Of a stretch of DNA of 64,000 nucleotides, positions 35,598-44,859 are shown piece after piece. Every line of letters begins with the position of its first letter. Position 1 is the stretch's first letter. The stretch is taken from the NCBI RefSeq assembly GCF_014651955.1, contig NZ_BMXW01000004.1, forward strand, positions 62,001 through 126,000, in the 5' to 3' direction. The position numbers were made by a program, and so were the translations under genes. The notes under the pieces were generated by a model that saw only the letters and a list, made by a program, of their open reading frames with translations, did no database searches and was not told where the DNA came from. Origin of the DNA: Shewanella fodinae (GTDB lineage Bacteria; Pseudomonadota; Gammaproteobacteria; Enterobacterales; Shewanellaceae).

Positions 35598-38500
35598 TTA
35601 CAAAGATTTAAGGAAAGCCAGCAAGTCCTGTCGTTCCTGCGCGGTGAGTGCGGCAAAACGTTGTTTACTGGCTTCTCCCTCGCCGCCATGCCATAAGATC
35701 GCTTCGGTTAGATTACGCGCGCGACTGTCGTGCAAGTAGCCCACTGGCGTGCCAGCGGCGACATATTCGGTGTAGCCGATGCCCCACAACGGCGAGGTAC
35801 GCCACATGTTGCCGCTTGCCAAACCTTCTGCAAAATTATCGGCCAGCTCGTTACCCATATCGTGCAGCAGCAGGTCGGTATAGGGTTTGATGGTTTGGTT
35901 ACGTACCTCGGCAAACTCTGACGTGGCACCAGTTTGCAGTTCTACCACATGGCAACTGTTACAACGGATATCACTAAACAACTGCTCCCCTTTAGCAATC
36001 GACTCAGGATTGACATCCAGATAGGCCAGCGGCGTAACGCCCTTGGGAAAACCGCTAACAAGGCTACGCTGGGCTGGAACGCCCAACAGCTGCAAATACT
36101 GCGTCATACGTTCTACCGCTTCTGCGGAGAGACCAACTTCGCTACCATCAGTGGCGTTGCAGTGTGCAGAGCCTGCCAGACACTGCCGATTAGGGTAGGC
36201 TGCTGAGGTGACTGACATATCGAGTAGTGCCGCATTGGTGACCTGATGGCGCAAACTCACTTTACTGGCCTTCCAACCATAACGGCCTAAATGTACCGCG
36301 CCAGTTTCTGGGTCATAGCTGTAGTTCGCGACACCTTGCACGCCATCTTCATCAGGCGTGCTGCGTACGCGGGATAAAATCTCCGCATCGGGGATGGCTT
36401 CCAACAGCCCCATGCCGATCATCGGCTGCGCCGAACGTACCGAATACACCGTTGGGGTGGGGCCTTCAAACGCCACTTTGGGTTTACGTAATTCCACCAC
36501 CGTACCGTCGCCCAGCACGGCAGAGGAATACTCAAATCCCGCTAACCACACGCCTGTGCCCCAGTTTTCGGCTGCGCCAGAGGTGGTAGAACGGGCGTTC
36601 ATCTGCACCGCGACACCATAATGGCTGTCCGGCCAATAGGTGCCAGCTTCGGTTGACGCTGCCGTGCGCACCGCCATGGTATCTAGCCGCTGGTTGATTA
36701 CGGTAGGCGCGGCACTGCGGCCATTATTGATGTGGCAGCCAAAGCAGGAGGATTGGTTAAAGCGTGGCCCTTGCAGATGCATGCCTGCATCATTGCGATC
36801 GTTATCCGCTTCATTATGTTCACCTGTCCATAAATTAGTATGGATCCAGCGTCGTCCTTCCACGAAGCGCTGCATGTTTTCCATACCAATGGTGGTGTGC
36901 GGTTGTTGAAACATAAATGCGGCGTTATCGGCGTAATCGTAGGAGATTGAGCCTGTGCCACCTTGTAACGTTGCCGCTGGTAACGGCTGGTTTTTCAGGC
37001 GTGGTTGTACGCCATACCAAGGGCTTAATCCTTGCCCCATCACGTAGGTCATTTCATTGGTGTAATAGCGATAGCCGTGACTGTCACCCGCCGCATCCAT
37101 AATCTCACGCGTGGTAAAAAAGGAACTGGAAAACTCCAATATATCGCCTTTGATCAATGGGCGGGCGTCAATGGTTGTGCCATTAGGCGCCATGACACCG
37201 TTGGCATCGGGTGAATTGTCTCGGTGGCCGGGAAAGGTATCGAACAACACGCTACAACCATCATTAGCGCCAATAACACCGTTGTAGCCGCTGTCAGGGC
37301 GTAGCAATACGCCATTGGTGGGCTTGGCAACCACCGGACAGGGGGCGCCATCGGTGAGATAGGTGGAATCATCCAACAAATCACCAGGACTCATCCAGCC
37401 ATATCCGGTTACGTAGGGATTATCAAAGCCGCGCACAAACACATGTCCGCCGCCTTTTTGTGGCTGCTGAAAGTATTGGTTAACCACTAACTTAGGATGG
37501 AGCACGCCAGCGACATTACTATCGTCGATGATCTCTACGCCCCAAGTGCGCAACTGAAAATAGTTAGCCACAAAATTGAGGTGTGCCCCAGGCCCTTTAT
37601 CGCGTGGATTCCCTACCGCATCGACAGTATCATTCACGCCATAGCCAATTTCATTCCAGTCTTCACCGCGTTCCCGTGCGTGGCGAGAACGACCCACCAT
37701 ACCAAAGCGCGTTACCAAGCGGCCATCGGGCAGGGAAAATTGCGTCGACTCAATCGGTTCAGCAAACTGTGGCAATGGCGTGAGCCCAGCGCCAGACATC
37801 GGGAAAGACACTGCGGAGGTTGCCAACGGCAGCAGCGAATTATCAGCCGCAGGTGCACGGAACTCCGCCTCAAATAGCGAATAACCATATTGCGTGGCGC
37901 GGCTTATTCCCTGTAAGCGGATATATCGGGCATAGATGCCTAAATTGTAGAACTGCTCAGTTTCGCCTGGAGAATCGACAACATAACGCAATTGATACCA
38001 GGTCTCGGCATCATCAGAGATGTAGATGGCATATTCCGTTGCATGGGCGCGTTCCCATAGCAGCTTCATATAACCAATCGCTGTTTTACCGCCAAAATCA
38101 AACTGTAACCATGCTGCGTCAGGGTCAATCGCGGTGTTATTCCACGCACTTTCCCAGCGAGTTTCTACATCGCCATCAATGGCTTTGGCAGCGGTATTGG
38201 TGTCATTTTCATCGCCCGAGGAGGTTGCTGCCACTGGCGTGAGCAGCGTTGCATCCGTTGCTGCAATCACTGCACGTCTGCCGGTCGATTTAACTTGTTG
38301 GTGCTGCTGCCCCATGTCAAAGTCGGCGGGCAAGCGCAAGCTCGCAGGCGGTGGTGGTAATGAGGGCGCGTCTGCGCGAGGCAAGGGCACGGCACTGGTC
38401 AGTGCAGGCGCTTCTAACGGCGGAGGATTTTCATCTTCAGGCACTGGCGTTACCGGTGTATCACCGGGTTCAGGCTCAGGTGTACTCACGGGCGGAGTGG

Positions 38501-38636
38501 GGGACGGCGCAACCTCGGTAGTGTCTTCACCGCCACCACAACCACTAAGTAGTGTACCGAGCAAGGGCAGAATGATCGCCCAATGGGTTTTGGCGCGAAG
38601 GTAAGCTTGATATCTGGTACGCAAATGCAGTTCCAT
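35598..38636 (-). CDS. Di-haem oxidoreductase lipoprotein with discoidin domain
   Basis: 1012 residues. Lipobox LSGC (Cys33), then a long Pro/Glu/Thr linker (about 40-100), an F5/8 type C (discoidin) domain at about 133-270 (TRWESAWNN, WLQFDFGGK, ARYIRLQGI), and a C-terminal DHOR-like domain (COG3488, di-haem oxidoreductase). Two c-type haem sites are visible: CFGCH near 631-635 and CNSCH at 892-896. The family is related to bacterial di-haem peroxidases; substrate is unknown. The discoidin part suggests binding of a polysaccharide or surface. AAGGAA lies before the ATG. The gene is single, so electron partners are elsewhere. Confidence 0.88.
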   Translation of the reverse strand: MELHLRTRYQAYLRAKTHWAIILPLLGTLLSGCGGGEDTTEVAPSPTPPVSTPEPEPGDTPVTPVPEDENPPPLEAPALTSAVPLPRADAPSLPPPPASLRLPADFDMGQQHQQVKSTGRRAVIAATDATLLTPVAATSSGDENDTNTAAKAIDGDVETRWESAWNNTAIDPDAAWLQFDFGGKTAIGYMKLLWERAHATEYAIYISDDAETWYQLRYVVDSPGETEQFYNLGIYARYIRLQGISRATQYGYSLFEAEFRAPAADNSLLPLATSAVSFPMSGAGLTPLPQFAEPIESTQFSLPDGRLVTRFGMVGRSRHARERGEDWNEIGYGVNDTVDAVGNPRDKGPGAHLNFVANYFQLRTWGVEIIDDSNVAGVLHPKLVVNQYFQQPQKGGGHVFVRGFDNPYVTGYGWMSPGDLLDDSTYLTDGAPCPVVAKPTNGVLLRPDSGYNGVIGANDGCSVLFDTFPGHRDNSPDANGVMAPNGTTIDARPLIKGDILEFSSSFFTTREIMDAAGDSHGYRYYTNEMTYVMGQGLSPWYGVQPRLKNQPLPAATLQGGTGSISYDYADNAAFMFQQPHTTIGMENMQRFVEGRRWIHTNLWTGEHNEADNDRNDAGMHLQGPRFNQSSCFGCHINNGRSAAPTVINQRLDTMAVRTAASTEAGTYWPDSHYGVAVQMNARSTTSGAAENWGTGVWLAGFEYSSAVLGDGTVVELRKPKVAFEGPTPTVYSVRSAQPMIGMGLLEAIPDAEILSRVRSTPDEDGVQGVANYSYDPETGAVHLGRYGWKASKVSLRHQVTNAALLDMSVTSAAYPNRQCLAGSAHCNATDGSEVGLSAEAVERMTQYLQLLGVPAQRSLVSGFPKGVTPLAYLDVNPESIAKGEQLFSDIRCNSCHVVELQTGATSEFAEVRNQTIKPYTDLLLHDMGNELADNFAEGLASGNMWRTSPLWGIGYTEYVAAGTPVGYLHDSRARNLTEAILWHGGEGEASKQRFAALTAQERQDLLAFLKSL

Positions 38637-38893
38637 TGTTATTGTTCCTTCCCAGTAAAATCAGCGGGTGTATTTAGGCCTATTTCATTAGGCGGTTAGC
38701 GGCTGAGGTTAATGACGCTGTTAACCACATTCCCCATTACCATCGCAATCTCTGCTTTGCAGCATACAGCAGAACTTCAATTAATATTAGCGACCTAAAA
38801 TGTAGATTTATTGACTTAAGTATTGTGGAATTTGTTTTTATTGCTGGGGACAATCATAGGTGAGGGGCATTGGTGTGCGCGAAATGTTGGCGC

Positions 38894-38919
38894 AAAAACG
38901 CCTCTGGGGAGGCGTTTTT
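38894..38919. terminator. Terminator of padC
   Basis: AAAAACGCCTC-TGGG-GAGGCGTTTTT, an 11-base stem with A and T runs, lies 50 bases past the padC stop. Nothing else is seen in 38637-38968. Confidence 0.85.
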
Positions 38920-38968
38920 ACTTGCTGGGTTATCATTCGCCGGAATGATACTATTTTCTAATATCCTG

Positions 38969-39469
38969 TTATTTCAGGTTATTAGGAAAATCCTTTGGTA
39001 ATTCGCTGGCTGCGCAGTTAATCACTTCTTCATTATTTTCGCCGCAGTCACGTACAAAGGTGATGGTGGCGAATTCATCGATTACGACAGTTGGGTACGC
39101 TGGCCCCGCATCACGGTACGCATTCATCTGCGCAATATGGTCATTTTGGAAGCAGACGGTTTTTTCTGGATTATTAATAATCCAACGTGGGAAGAAGATG
39201 GTGCCGTGGAATACTTTGTCTGCCAAGTTGACGATTAAGCTAACATCGGTGCCAGTTGGCTCCGTCCAGGAGATTTTATACACATCGCTGGCAACGCGTA
39301 CCAGATAGATTTTTTGGTCTCTGACCCAACGATTACCAACGATACCACTGTGGATGCGGTAGTCCATGGTGTTGGCATTTTTTACATAAATTTCGTAGTT
39401 CCAGCCATTGTCATAGGTATACACCAGATGTTTGCCTACAAGACCGCTTACATCATTTTTATCAAACAT
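38969..39469 (-). CDS. padC: Phenolic acid decarboxylase
   Basis: 166 residues, normal for the family. Cofactor-free decarboxylase turning p-coumaric, ferulic and caffeic acid into vinylphenols. Family blocks are all there: HLVYTYDNGWNYEIYVKN, DYRIHSGIVGNRWVRDQ with the key Tyr/Arg residues, SWTEPTGTDVSL, GTIFFPRWI and CFQNDHIAQMN. The C-terminus carries an extra short tail with two Cys (RDCGENNEEVINCAA). The neighbouring LysR-type gene is divergent with a 105-base promoter region between, a layout that usually means local control by a substrate-sensing regulator. Confidence 0.95.
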   Translation of the reverse strand: MFDKNDVSGLVGKHLVYTYDNGWNYEIYVKNANTMDYRIHSGIVGNRWVRDQKIYLVRVASDVYKISWTEPTGTDVSLIVNLADKVFHGTIFFPRWIINNPEKTVCFQNDHIAQMNAYRDAGPAYPTVVIDEFATITFVRDCGENNEEVINCAASELPKDFPNNLK

Positions 39470-39518
39470 ATTCTTACCTCTTATGTGCTGTTTATTTAAC
39501 TTGTGGTTAGCTTAATCA

Positions 39519-39536
39519 TTTTATATTTTTATAAAA
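39519..39536. promoter_or_regulatory. Symmetric AT element between padC and lysR genes
   Basis: TTTTATA-TTTT-TATAAAA is a perfect inverted repeat in the 105-base divergent promoter. LysR-type operators commonly contain T-N11-A symmetric sites, so this may bind the regulator, but AT-rich repeats also arise by chance. Confidence 0.4.
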
Positions 39537-39574
39537 AACGTAATTTTTAAATAAAATACATAAAGAAATTTTAT

Positions 39575-40456
39575 ATGTTTAAGACCAGCATTGAACAATG
39601 GCAACTGTTTGCAGCCGTGATTGAACATGGCAGTATCGCCAGTGCCGCTGAGCATCATCACCGCAGTCAACCGGCGGTGAGTTATCAGCTCAACCAGCTA
39701 CAGCAGCGCTTGGGGGTGGAGTTGTTGCAACTACAGGGGCGTCGCTTGGTATTGACCGAGGCGGGCTCGGCCTTATTGGCACAGGCGCAACTATTGCTCA
39801 ACGGTTTTCATGATTTGGAACTGCGCGCTGACGCGATTCATGCCGGACGGCGAGCAGTGGTTAATTTGGTGGTGGATAGCATGTTTCCACAAGCGTGGTT
39901 ATTTGCGGGGCTGAAGGCGTTTCATCAGCAATATAAGCAGACCCAAGTACATGTGAAGGAATCGGTCAAAGATGAAGGGATCTTGCAGCTACAGCAGCAA
40001 GCGGGCGATTTGTATTTGATCAGCTTGCCGCCAACCAGTGCGTTAGAAAAGCAGTTCGTGATGGATGTGCAGTTTATTTGTGTGGCACATAGTCAGCATC
40101 CGCTGTTGCAGGTCACGCAGGAACTGCGCCGCTCGCAGTTGGCTAGCTATCCGATGATCCAAGTGGTGGATAAGCAGAGTCAGCAGCTCAGCCATCAGTA
40201 TCCGGCAGCACAGGAATCTTGGTACTTCACTTCGATTGATGCCGCGATTGGAGCTGTGGTAAATCAATTGGGTTTTGGCTGGTTGCCGCAGCAGCAAGTG
40301 GCACCCTTATTGGCAGATGGTACGTTAGCGAGCATTGGGATGAACAGCCGCTCAACCCCACTGTATTTTGTGCGCGATGACAGCAGTCGCCATGATCCGA
40401 CCGTGCAAGCCTTGAGCGAGGCGCTGCAACAGCAGATTGATAGTCACTTGCACTAA
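39575..40456 (+). CDS. LysR-family transcriptional regulator, probably of padC
   Basis: 293 residues. N-terminal winged helix-turn-helix: QWQLFAAVIEHGSIASAAEHHHRSQPAVSYQLNQLQQRLG (about 7-46), then a type 2 periplasmic-binding-like effector domain (about 90-293). It is transcribed away from padC and is the likely regulator of that gene, responding to phenolic acids; this is inference from position. The unusual HHH run in the first helix-turn-helix turn is visible but its meaning is unclear. The ATG follows AAAGAAATTTTAT, a weak ribosome binding site. Confidence 0.88.
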   Translation: MFKTSIEQWQLFAAVIEHGSIASAAEHHHRSQPAVSYQLNQLQQRLGVELLQLQGRRLVLTEAGSALLAQAQLLLNGFHDLELRADAIHAGRRAVVNLVVDSMFPQAWLFAGLKAFHQQYKQTQVHVKESVKDEGILQLQQQAGDLYLISLPPTSALEKQFVMDVQFICVAHSQHPLLQVTQELRRSQLASYPMIQVVDKQSQQLSHQYPAAQESWYFTSIDAAIGAVVNQLGFGWLPQQQVAPLLADGTLASIGMNSRSTPLYFVRDDSSRHDPTVQALSEALQQQIDSHLH

Positions 40457-40536
40457 CTAGGGAAGGTAATAAGTCCCAGATGTGAGCTCATGTACTCATC
40501 CAGTTTGCCAAGGAATCGGTCAGATCATGGAACACT

Positions 40537-41222
40537 AACTCACATTTGCCGATAGTGAATTTTCCAGTAAAAAGGCCGTTAGACGCGTAAAGAAATCTTC
40601 CCATCGCGGATGGATGCGAGCCTTCCTTGGGCAAAACTCCTTACTGTTATCGAACTTGTTTACCCTAAAGCGGGTAATGACCGCCGTCCTTACCCATTGG
40701 CACCATGTTGCGTATCCACTGCCTGCAGCGCAGGTACAACCTAAGCGATGGTGCCATGGAAGATGCCCTCTATGAAATTGCATCAATGCGCTTGTTTGCA
40801 CATCTATCCTTAGATAGCGCCATGCCAGACCGCACGACCATCATGAATTTTCACCATCTGTTAGAGCAACATAAGCTGGCCCGTGAGATATTCAGCCCCA
40901 TTTACCAATGGCTCAGCGAATGCAGTGTCATGATGTTGCAAGGCACTTTAATGGATACAACCATTATTAAAGTACCAAGCTCGACCCAAAATAAGCAAAA
41001 CCAACGTGACAGCGATATGTGCCAAACTCAAAAAGGCAATAAGTGACACTTTGGGATAAAAGCCCACATTGGCGTTGATGCCAAAAGCGGCTTAACCCAT
41101 AGCTTGGTGATCAACTCCGCGAATGCACATGATTTAAGTCAGTTGGACAACTTACAGCAGAGTGAAGCGCCAGTTCGGCTATGTAAAAGCCAGCTATAAA
41201 GGCTTGGTGAAAAACGATTCTT
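40537..41222 (+). pseudogene. Decayed IS5-family transposase
   Basis: The frame at 40705-41046 encodes a good IS5-type core ([43 protein letters not shown] block, then [21 protein letters not shown]). The N-terminal part (LTFADSEFSS at 40539) is in another frame. A TGA at 41044 stands where the family has a Trp codon ([29 protein letters not shown]). After LSQLDNL a large internal deletion joins the chain to the late [17 protein letters not shown] segment, and the C-terminus is gone. It has a frameshift, a stop and a deletion and cannot be active; no terminal inverted repeats were found. Confidence 0.85.
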
Positions 41223-42052
41223 TGTCGAAATGAGCTCGTAGTCTGAATCGCCACTACTTCACTAGACGACTTTTAGCCTCATTAAAATACTGACGTCTAT
41301 GCCGTAATAAATTGATTAATAGCTGGATGAGTGGTTCGACCTTGATAAACAGTCATGATAAGGGTTTTGAAAAGCGGATTTTTCAGGCAATCGCGAATTC
41401 AACACAAGTGTTTTCGCCAATAGCGCAAGAATGGCTGTCAATTCTAGTGTCACTAAGGTGCTTACCTGCAACTAAAATCTATGCGTCAGCAGGCAATCGC
41501 TTCCTCTTTCGGTACTGTCAAGGTCATTGCTTAGAAGGTAGCGAGGCTGTGAGGCATTGCCCTTTTCGGTCATTGATATCACGGTATTTTTGCCTGCTAT
41601 CCGGCAGATATTGCAGCACGAAGGTTGAGCAATATGCTTTAGCTTTTGTGGCGCGAGTGATTTAGCGAAGGGGATATGTTGCGTGTGCTGAGCTCCTCTC
41701 TCAATTTCAGACGATTTCATATCGTGTTCACATATTTTTAATAAGTCATCACTGGTGGCTATTAGTCCTTAGTCTATAGGTGATATGCCTCGCGGATTGC
41801 CAGGGCATAACCGAGTTCACTACCCAGGCACAATTGTGGAAGTTGTGGTGTATTTTCGGAAGTATTGCTGTGTTGTAGACATTGGTTTCGGCTGTATCGC
41901 GTACACGCTTGAAGGGCGTGACTTAGCACAAGCCTGATATTTGCTGACATGCTTGTTGCCGCCGTCGTTTATGCCTGTGGGCACAAATGTACTTATTTGA
42001 CGGCAATGTCTCACGTTATTAGCGGGCTTTGCTGCTGATTCCAGGAGGGTAT
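41223..42052. other. Long gene-free stretch after the IS5 remnant
   Basis: About 830 bases with only weak, non-conserved-looking open frames on both strands. I recognised no RNA gene, repeat or protein remnant. It is probably decayed DNA left by insertion and deletion events. Confidence 0.5.
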
Positions 42053-42466
42053 ATGGCATTAGGTAAAATTTGGGTTGCTCTTTCATCATTAACGGTAGTG
42101 CTGTTAGTGGCTGGATGTGATGATACCGTGCAGACCCAAAGCAAGTTTTCCGCCACTGAAATCTGTAAAGCTACGATGGCGACAGCGTTACAGCATGATC
42201 TTTCTACCATTAGTCTGGTGGATAAAAACGGTAAGTTGGTTTACGTGTCTTACACCGATCCCACTGATTCATCGCAAAGTATCTATCGCTGTCGGCTCGA
42301 TGGTGACCATGTATTGTGGGCACCAACCAAGGGGCAGTGGCAAAACCAAGCAGCAGGGCAAATCTCCTATATTGCTAACTATAATCAGCTCACTATTACC
42401 GAGACGAATGCCAACGGCCAAAAGCATAGCAATCAATATAAATTGTCAGAGTTAAAAAGTTCCTAG
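42053..42466 (+). CDS. Small lipoprotein, paralogue of the one at 47762
   Basis: 137 residues. Lipobox VAGC (Cys22); the mature part contains EICKATMATALQHD, then NGKLVYVSY, SIYRCRLDGDHVLWA and KGQWQN. The same block order appears in the lipoprotein at 47762, so the two are duplicates. AGGAGGG five bases before ATG 42053 fixes the start. The two conserved Cys (EIC, YRC) may form a disulfide. No known family was recognised. The two copies flank the signalling operon between them, which may be more than chance. Confidence 0.8.
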   Translation: MALGKIWVALSSLTVVLLVAGCDDTVQTQSKFSATEICKATMATALQHDLSTISLVDKNGKLVYVSYTDPTDSSQSIYRCRLDGDHVLWAPTKGQWQNQAAGQISYIANYNQLTITETNANGQKHSNQYKLSELKSS

Positions 42467-42653
42467 GTAAAGTGGGTAATTGTCAGGCGTAAGTCGGATG
42501 CACTTACGCCTTTTCCATTACTCGCATCCGTATTGGTGCAAAGGGCCATAGGCGCTGCGGTATCTATTTGCCATACAAAGATGATAACATTTCCTTTGTG
42601 AGTGGCGGTTTATCATAGTGATAACACTATAAAAATTGGCAATATTCAGTGGT

Positions 42654-43769
42654 TTAGCGTACCCGAATAGGTTCTTTGATGGCGTTGGCCGCAAGCAAGC
42701 GTTGCAGCGCCGAGATAGCGGTGTCAGTGAGTTCATGTCCCTTAGTGAGCACCATTAAGCCTTTGGTTGTACGGATGTCTTCATCTAACACCCAGCCCGG
42801 CGTTAACTCTCGAATATACACATTGCGGACATTGGTCACGTTAACGCGAAAGTCCGCCAAGGCTTTAATAATGTATTCTGGCAACGCCGGCCGCACCGTG
42901 CGCAGGATTTCTGCTGGACGGTCGACATTTAGACGCCCCAGCGTTGCGTGACGTTCCAATTCGAGGGCAGCTCGTAACAAGTGCGCGCCACGGCAGACTT
43001 CAATGGGAGCATCAGTTGCAGCTTCCTTGGCTTGGTGGCGAATGATTTCGGCTACCAGCTCAAGACGAGGAATGCATTTTACTAAACGGCTCGCAACATC
43101 GGGATGTTCCTGTAGCAGTCTCTGCTCATCTTCAGAGAGTTTGCGCTGAGCGGCATCCGCCTGGACTATCTCCGCTGGAATGCCAACACAGCCAATTTGG
43201 CTTAACGCGGCGGCAATAGTGTAAAGCCAACCATCGGGCCAATTCAGTTTGACCAACGCGTGGCGGACACACGACTGCGCGAAAGCTGAACGTTGGAAAG
43301 CCCAAGGGGCCACCATGGCAAGCACTTCCGTTAATGTTTTAACCGAGGCTGCAAGCGTGGTGGCGAGCAACTCCTTTTCGGCACGAACAAGGCGATATTG
43401 TCTGACGGCATCGTTGATAGACGCAACCAGCGCCTCTTTGGAACAAGGTTTACAAAGGTAGCGGAAGATGGCGCCTTTGTTGATGGCCGCAATGGAAGAC
43501 TCCACATCGGCTTGCCCAGTTAGTAGGATCCGCACGCTGTCCGGGGAGACTTCACGTGCTTTTGACAGAAACGTGGCACCATCCATGTTTGGCATGCGCA
43601 TATCGGAAATGATCACTGCAAAACGCTCGCCTTGGTGAATTGCTTGGAGGCCGGCTTCACCGCTGTTCGCTACCTCCACGTCAAATTCATCGAATAAGTT
43701 TCGCTCCATAGCGGCTAATACGTTGGGCTCATCATCTACGCAAAGCACGCGAGGTAAGGTTTCACTCAT
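42654..43769 (-). CDS. Response regulator with degenerate HD-type output domain
   Basis: 371 residues. Receiver domain 1-125 with phospho-acceptor Asp in IISDMRMPNMDG and Lys in CKPCSKE. The output domain (about 150-370) has the helical layout of an HD/HD-GYP domain (LYTIAAALSQIGCVGIP where HD-GYP proteins have the HD-x13-IGK..IP pattern, then EHPDVASRL), but the HD metal ligands and the GYP motif are absent. It is probably not a phosphodiesterase, rather a binding or regulatory domain. AGGAAA precedes the ATG, and the start overlaps the preceding gene by eight bases. Last of four overlapping genes. Confidence 0.88.
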   Translation of the reverse strand: MSETLPRVLCVDDEPNVLAAMERNLFDEFDVEVANSGEAGLQAIHQGERFAVIISDMRMPNMDGATFLSKAREVSPDSVRILLTGQADVESSIAAINKGAIFRYLCKPCSKEALVASINDAVRQYRLVRAEKELLATTLAASVKTLTEVLAMVAPWAFQRSAFAQSCVRHALVKLNWPDGWLYTIAAALSQIGCVGIPAEIVQADAAQRKLSEDEQRLLQEHPDVASRLVKCIPRLELVAEIIRHQAKEAATDAPIEVCRGAHLLRAALELERHATLGRLNVDRPAEILRTVRPALPEYIIKALADFRVNVTNVRNVYIRELTPGWVLDEDIRTTKGLMVLTKGHELTDTAISALQRLLAANAIKEPIRVR

Positions 43770-44859
43770 TCAGCATTTCCTGTGTCTGGGCCACCATTTT
43801 CTGCCATAAGGGCAGGTGGTTTAGCACACCAGTTTGTTCTAGGTAGTCAAGATCGGGGACACTGTTGTTGGCAAGACAAACCGCCACATGCACGACACCT
43901 ATTACCCCGAAGGCTTTTTCTCCCGATTGCGCGGGCTGTACGTGATGTGCCACCGCTTCCACAATATCCATAGGTAGCCCCCATAAGGCCAGCAGATATG
44001 CTCCTACGGCTGCGTGAATGGGAATGTTTCCAAGAGTTGTGGCGGGTTCATAAGTGGGCTTTCTCAGTTCTGGGAGTAACAATGCAATGCGGGCAAGCAG
44101 GGCTGCAGTGGCTTCGACGCCTTGGCGGCTAGAAATATGTGCCGCTAGGTTGGATGCGAGCAGCGCGCTCTGTTGCAATTGTTCCACATAGGGGACACTC
44201 TGGGCATCGGCAAACACCTGAGAAGCCAAGACCAGTAACTTTACCTGATCCAGCCCCAATTGGGTGATGGCATTGCCGATGTCATGAATGTGGTGGCCTC
44301 TGGAGAAATAGGCGGAATTAGCAAGCTGCATGATCTTGACGCTTAAGGCTGGGTCACTGCCCAGCAGTTCTGCGATATGGCGGATCTCGCTGTTAGGGTC
44401 GGCCAGAAGACGACTTATTTCAGTGAACACTTTGGGAGCCGCAGGCAATTGGCTAATGCGGCCAACGGCGTCAACCACCGCTGGATCTTTAAACATGTTT
44501 CGTAAATCTAAAGCACTGCCCACCATCTTCAGCAGCGCTTTACTGTCATAGGGTTTAGAAACAAATCGATGGGCTACATCCAACATCCGCAAGGTTGCAT
44601 CGGGTTCAGAATAACCGGACAGAATGATCCGTATGGTGCCAGGCCAGCGTTTACGTACCTCGCTGAGCAATTCAGCACCATCCATGAATGGCATTCTCAT
44701 GTCAGACACCACTACGTCAGCAGGCACTTCCTCCAGCATCGCAAGGGCTTCTTGACCGCTATTTGCGAAGCGGTATTCCCATTTGTTGTCTTGTAAGATC
44801 AAGGCTCGTTCAATACCGGATAGCACCCGACTTTCGTCATCGACAAACATCACTTGCAT
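43762..44859 (-). CDS. Response regulator with HDOD output domain
   Basis: 365 residues. Receiver domain 1-120: VMFVDDES, Asp in VVSDMRMPFMDG, SGYSEPDA, SKPYDSK. The HDOD domain follows (about 130-340): ISQLPAAPKVF, LLGSDPALSVKIMQLANSAYFSRG, GLDQVKLLVLA, and AVAHHVQP. HDOD domains are non-catalytic relatives of HD phosphohydrolases that act as signalling scaffolds. The start is preceded by GAGGAAAA and overlaps the kinase gene by ten bases, so the two products are probably made in fixed ratio. The kinase is the evident phosphodonor. Confidence 0.92.
   Translation of the reverse strand: MQVMFVDDESRVLSGIERALILQDNKWEYRFANSGQEALAMLEEVPADVVVSDMRMPFMDGAELLSEVRKRWPGTIRIILSGYSEPDATLRMLDVAHRFVSKPYDSKALLKMVGSALDLRNMFKDPAVVDAVGRISQLPAAPKVFTEISRLLADPNSEIRHIAELLGSDPALSVKIMQLANSAYFSRGHHIHDIGNAITQLGLDQVKLLVLASQVFADAQSVPYVEQLQQSALLASNLAAHISSRQGVEATAALLARIALLLPELRKPTYEPATTLGNIPIHAAVGAYLLALWGLPMDIVEAVAHHVQPAQSGEKAFGVIGVVHVAVCLANNSVPDLDYLEQTGVLNHLPLWQKMVAQTQEMLNE

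Noticed and set aside
41312..41665. 117-codon open frame after the IS5 remnant
   Set aside because: Composition rich in Cys and Ser like chance frames; no ribosome binding site, signal or domain.
42654..43769. Active HD-GYP phosphodiesterase
   Set aside because: The HD pair and GYP residues are missing; only the fold pattern remains.
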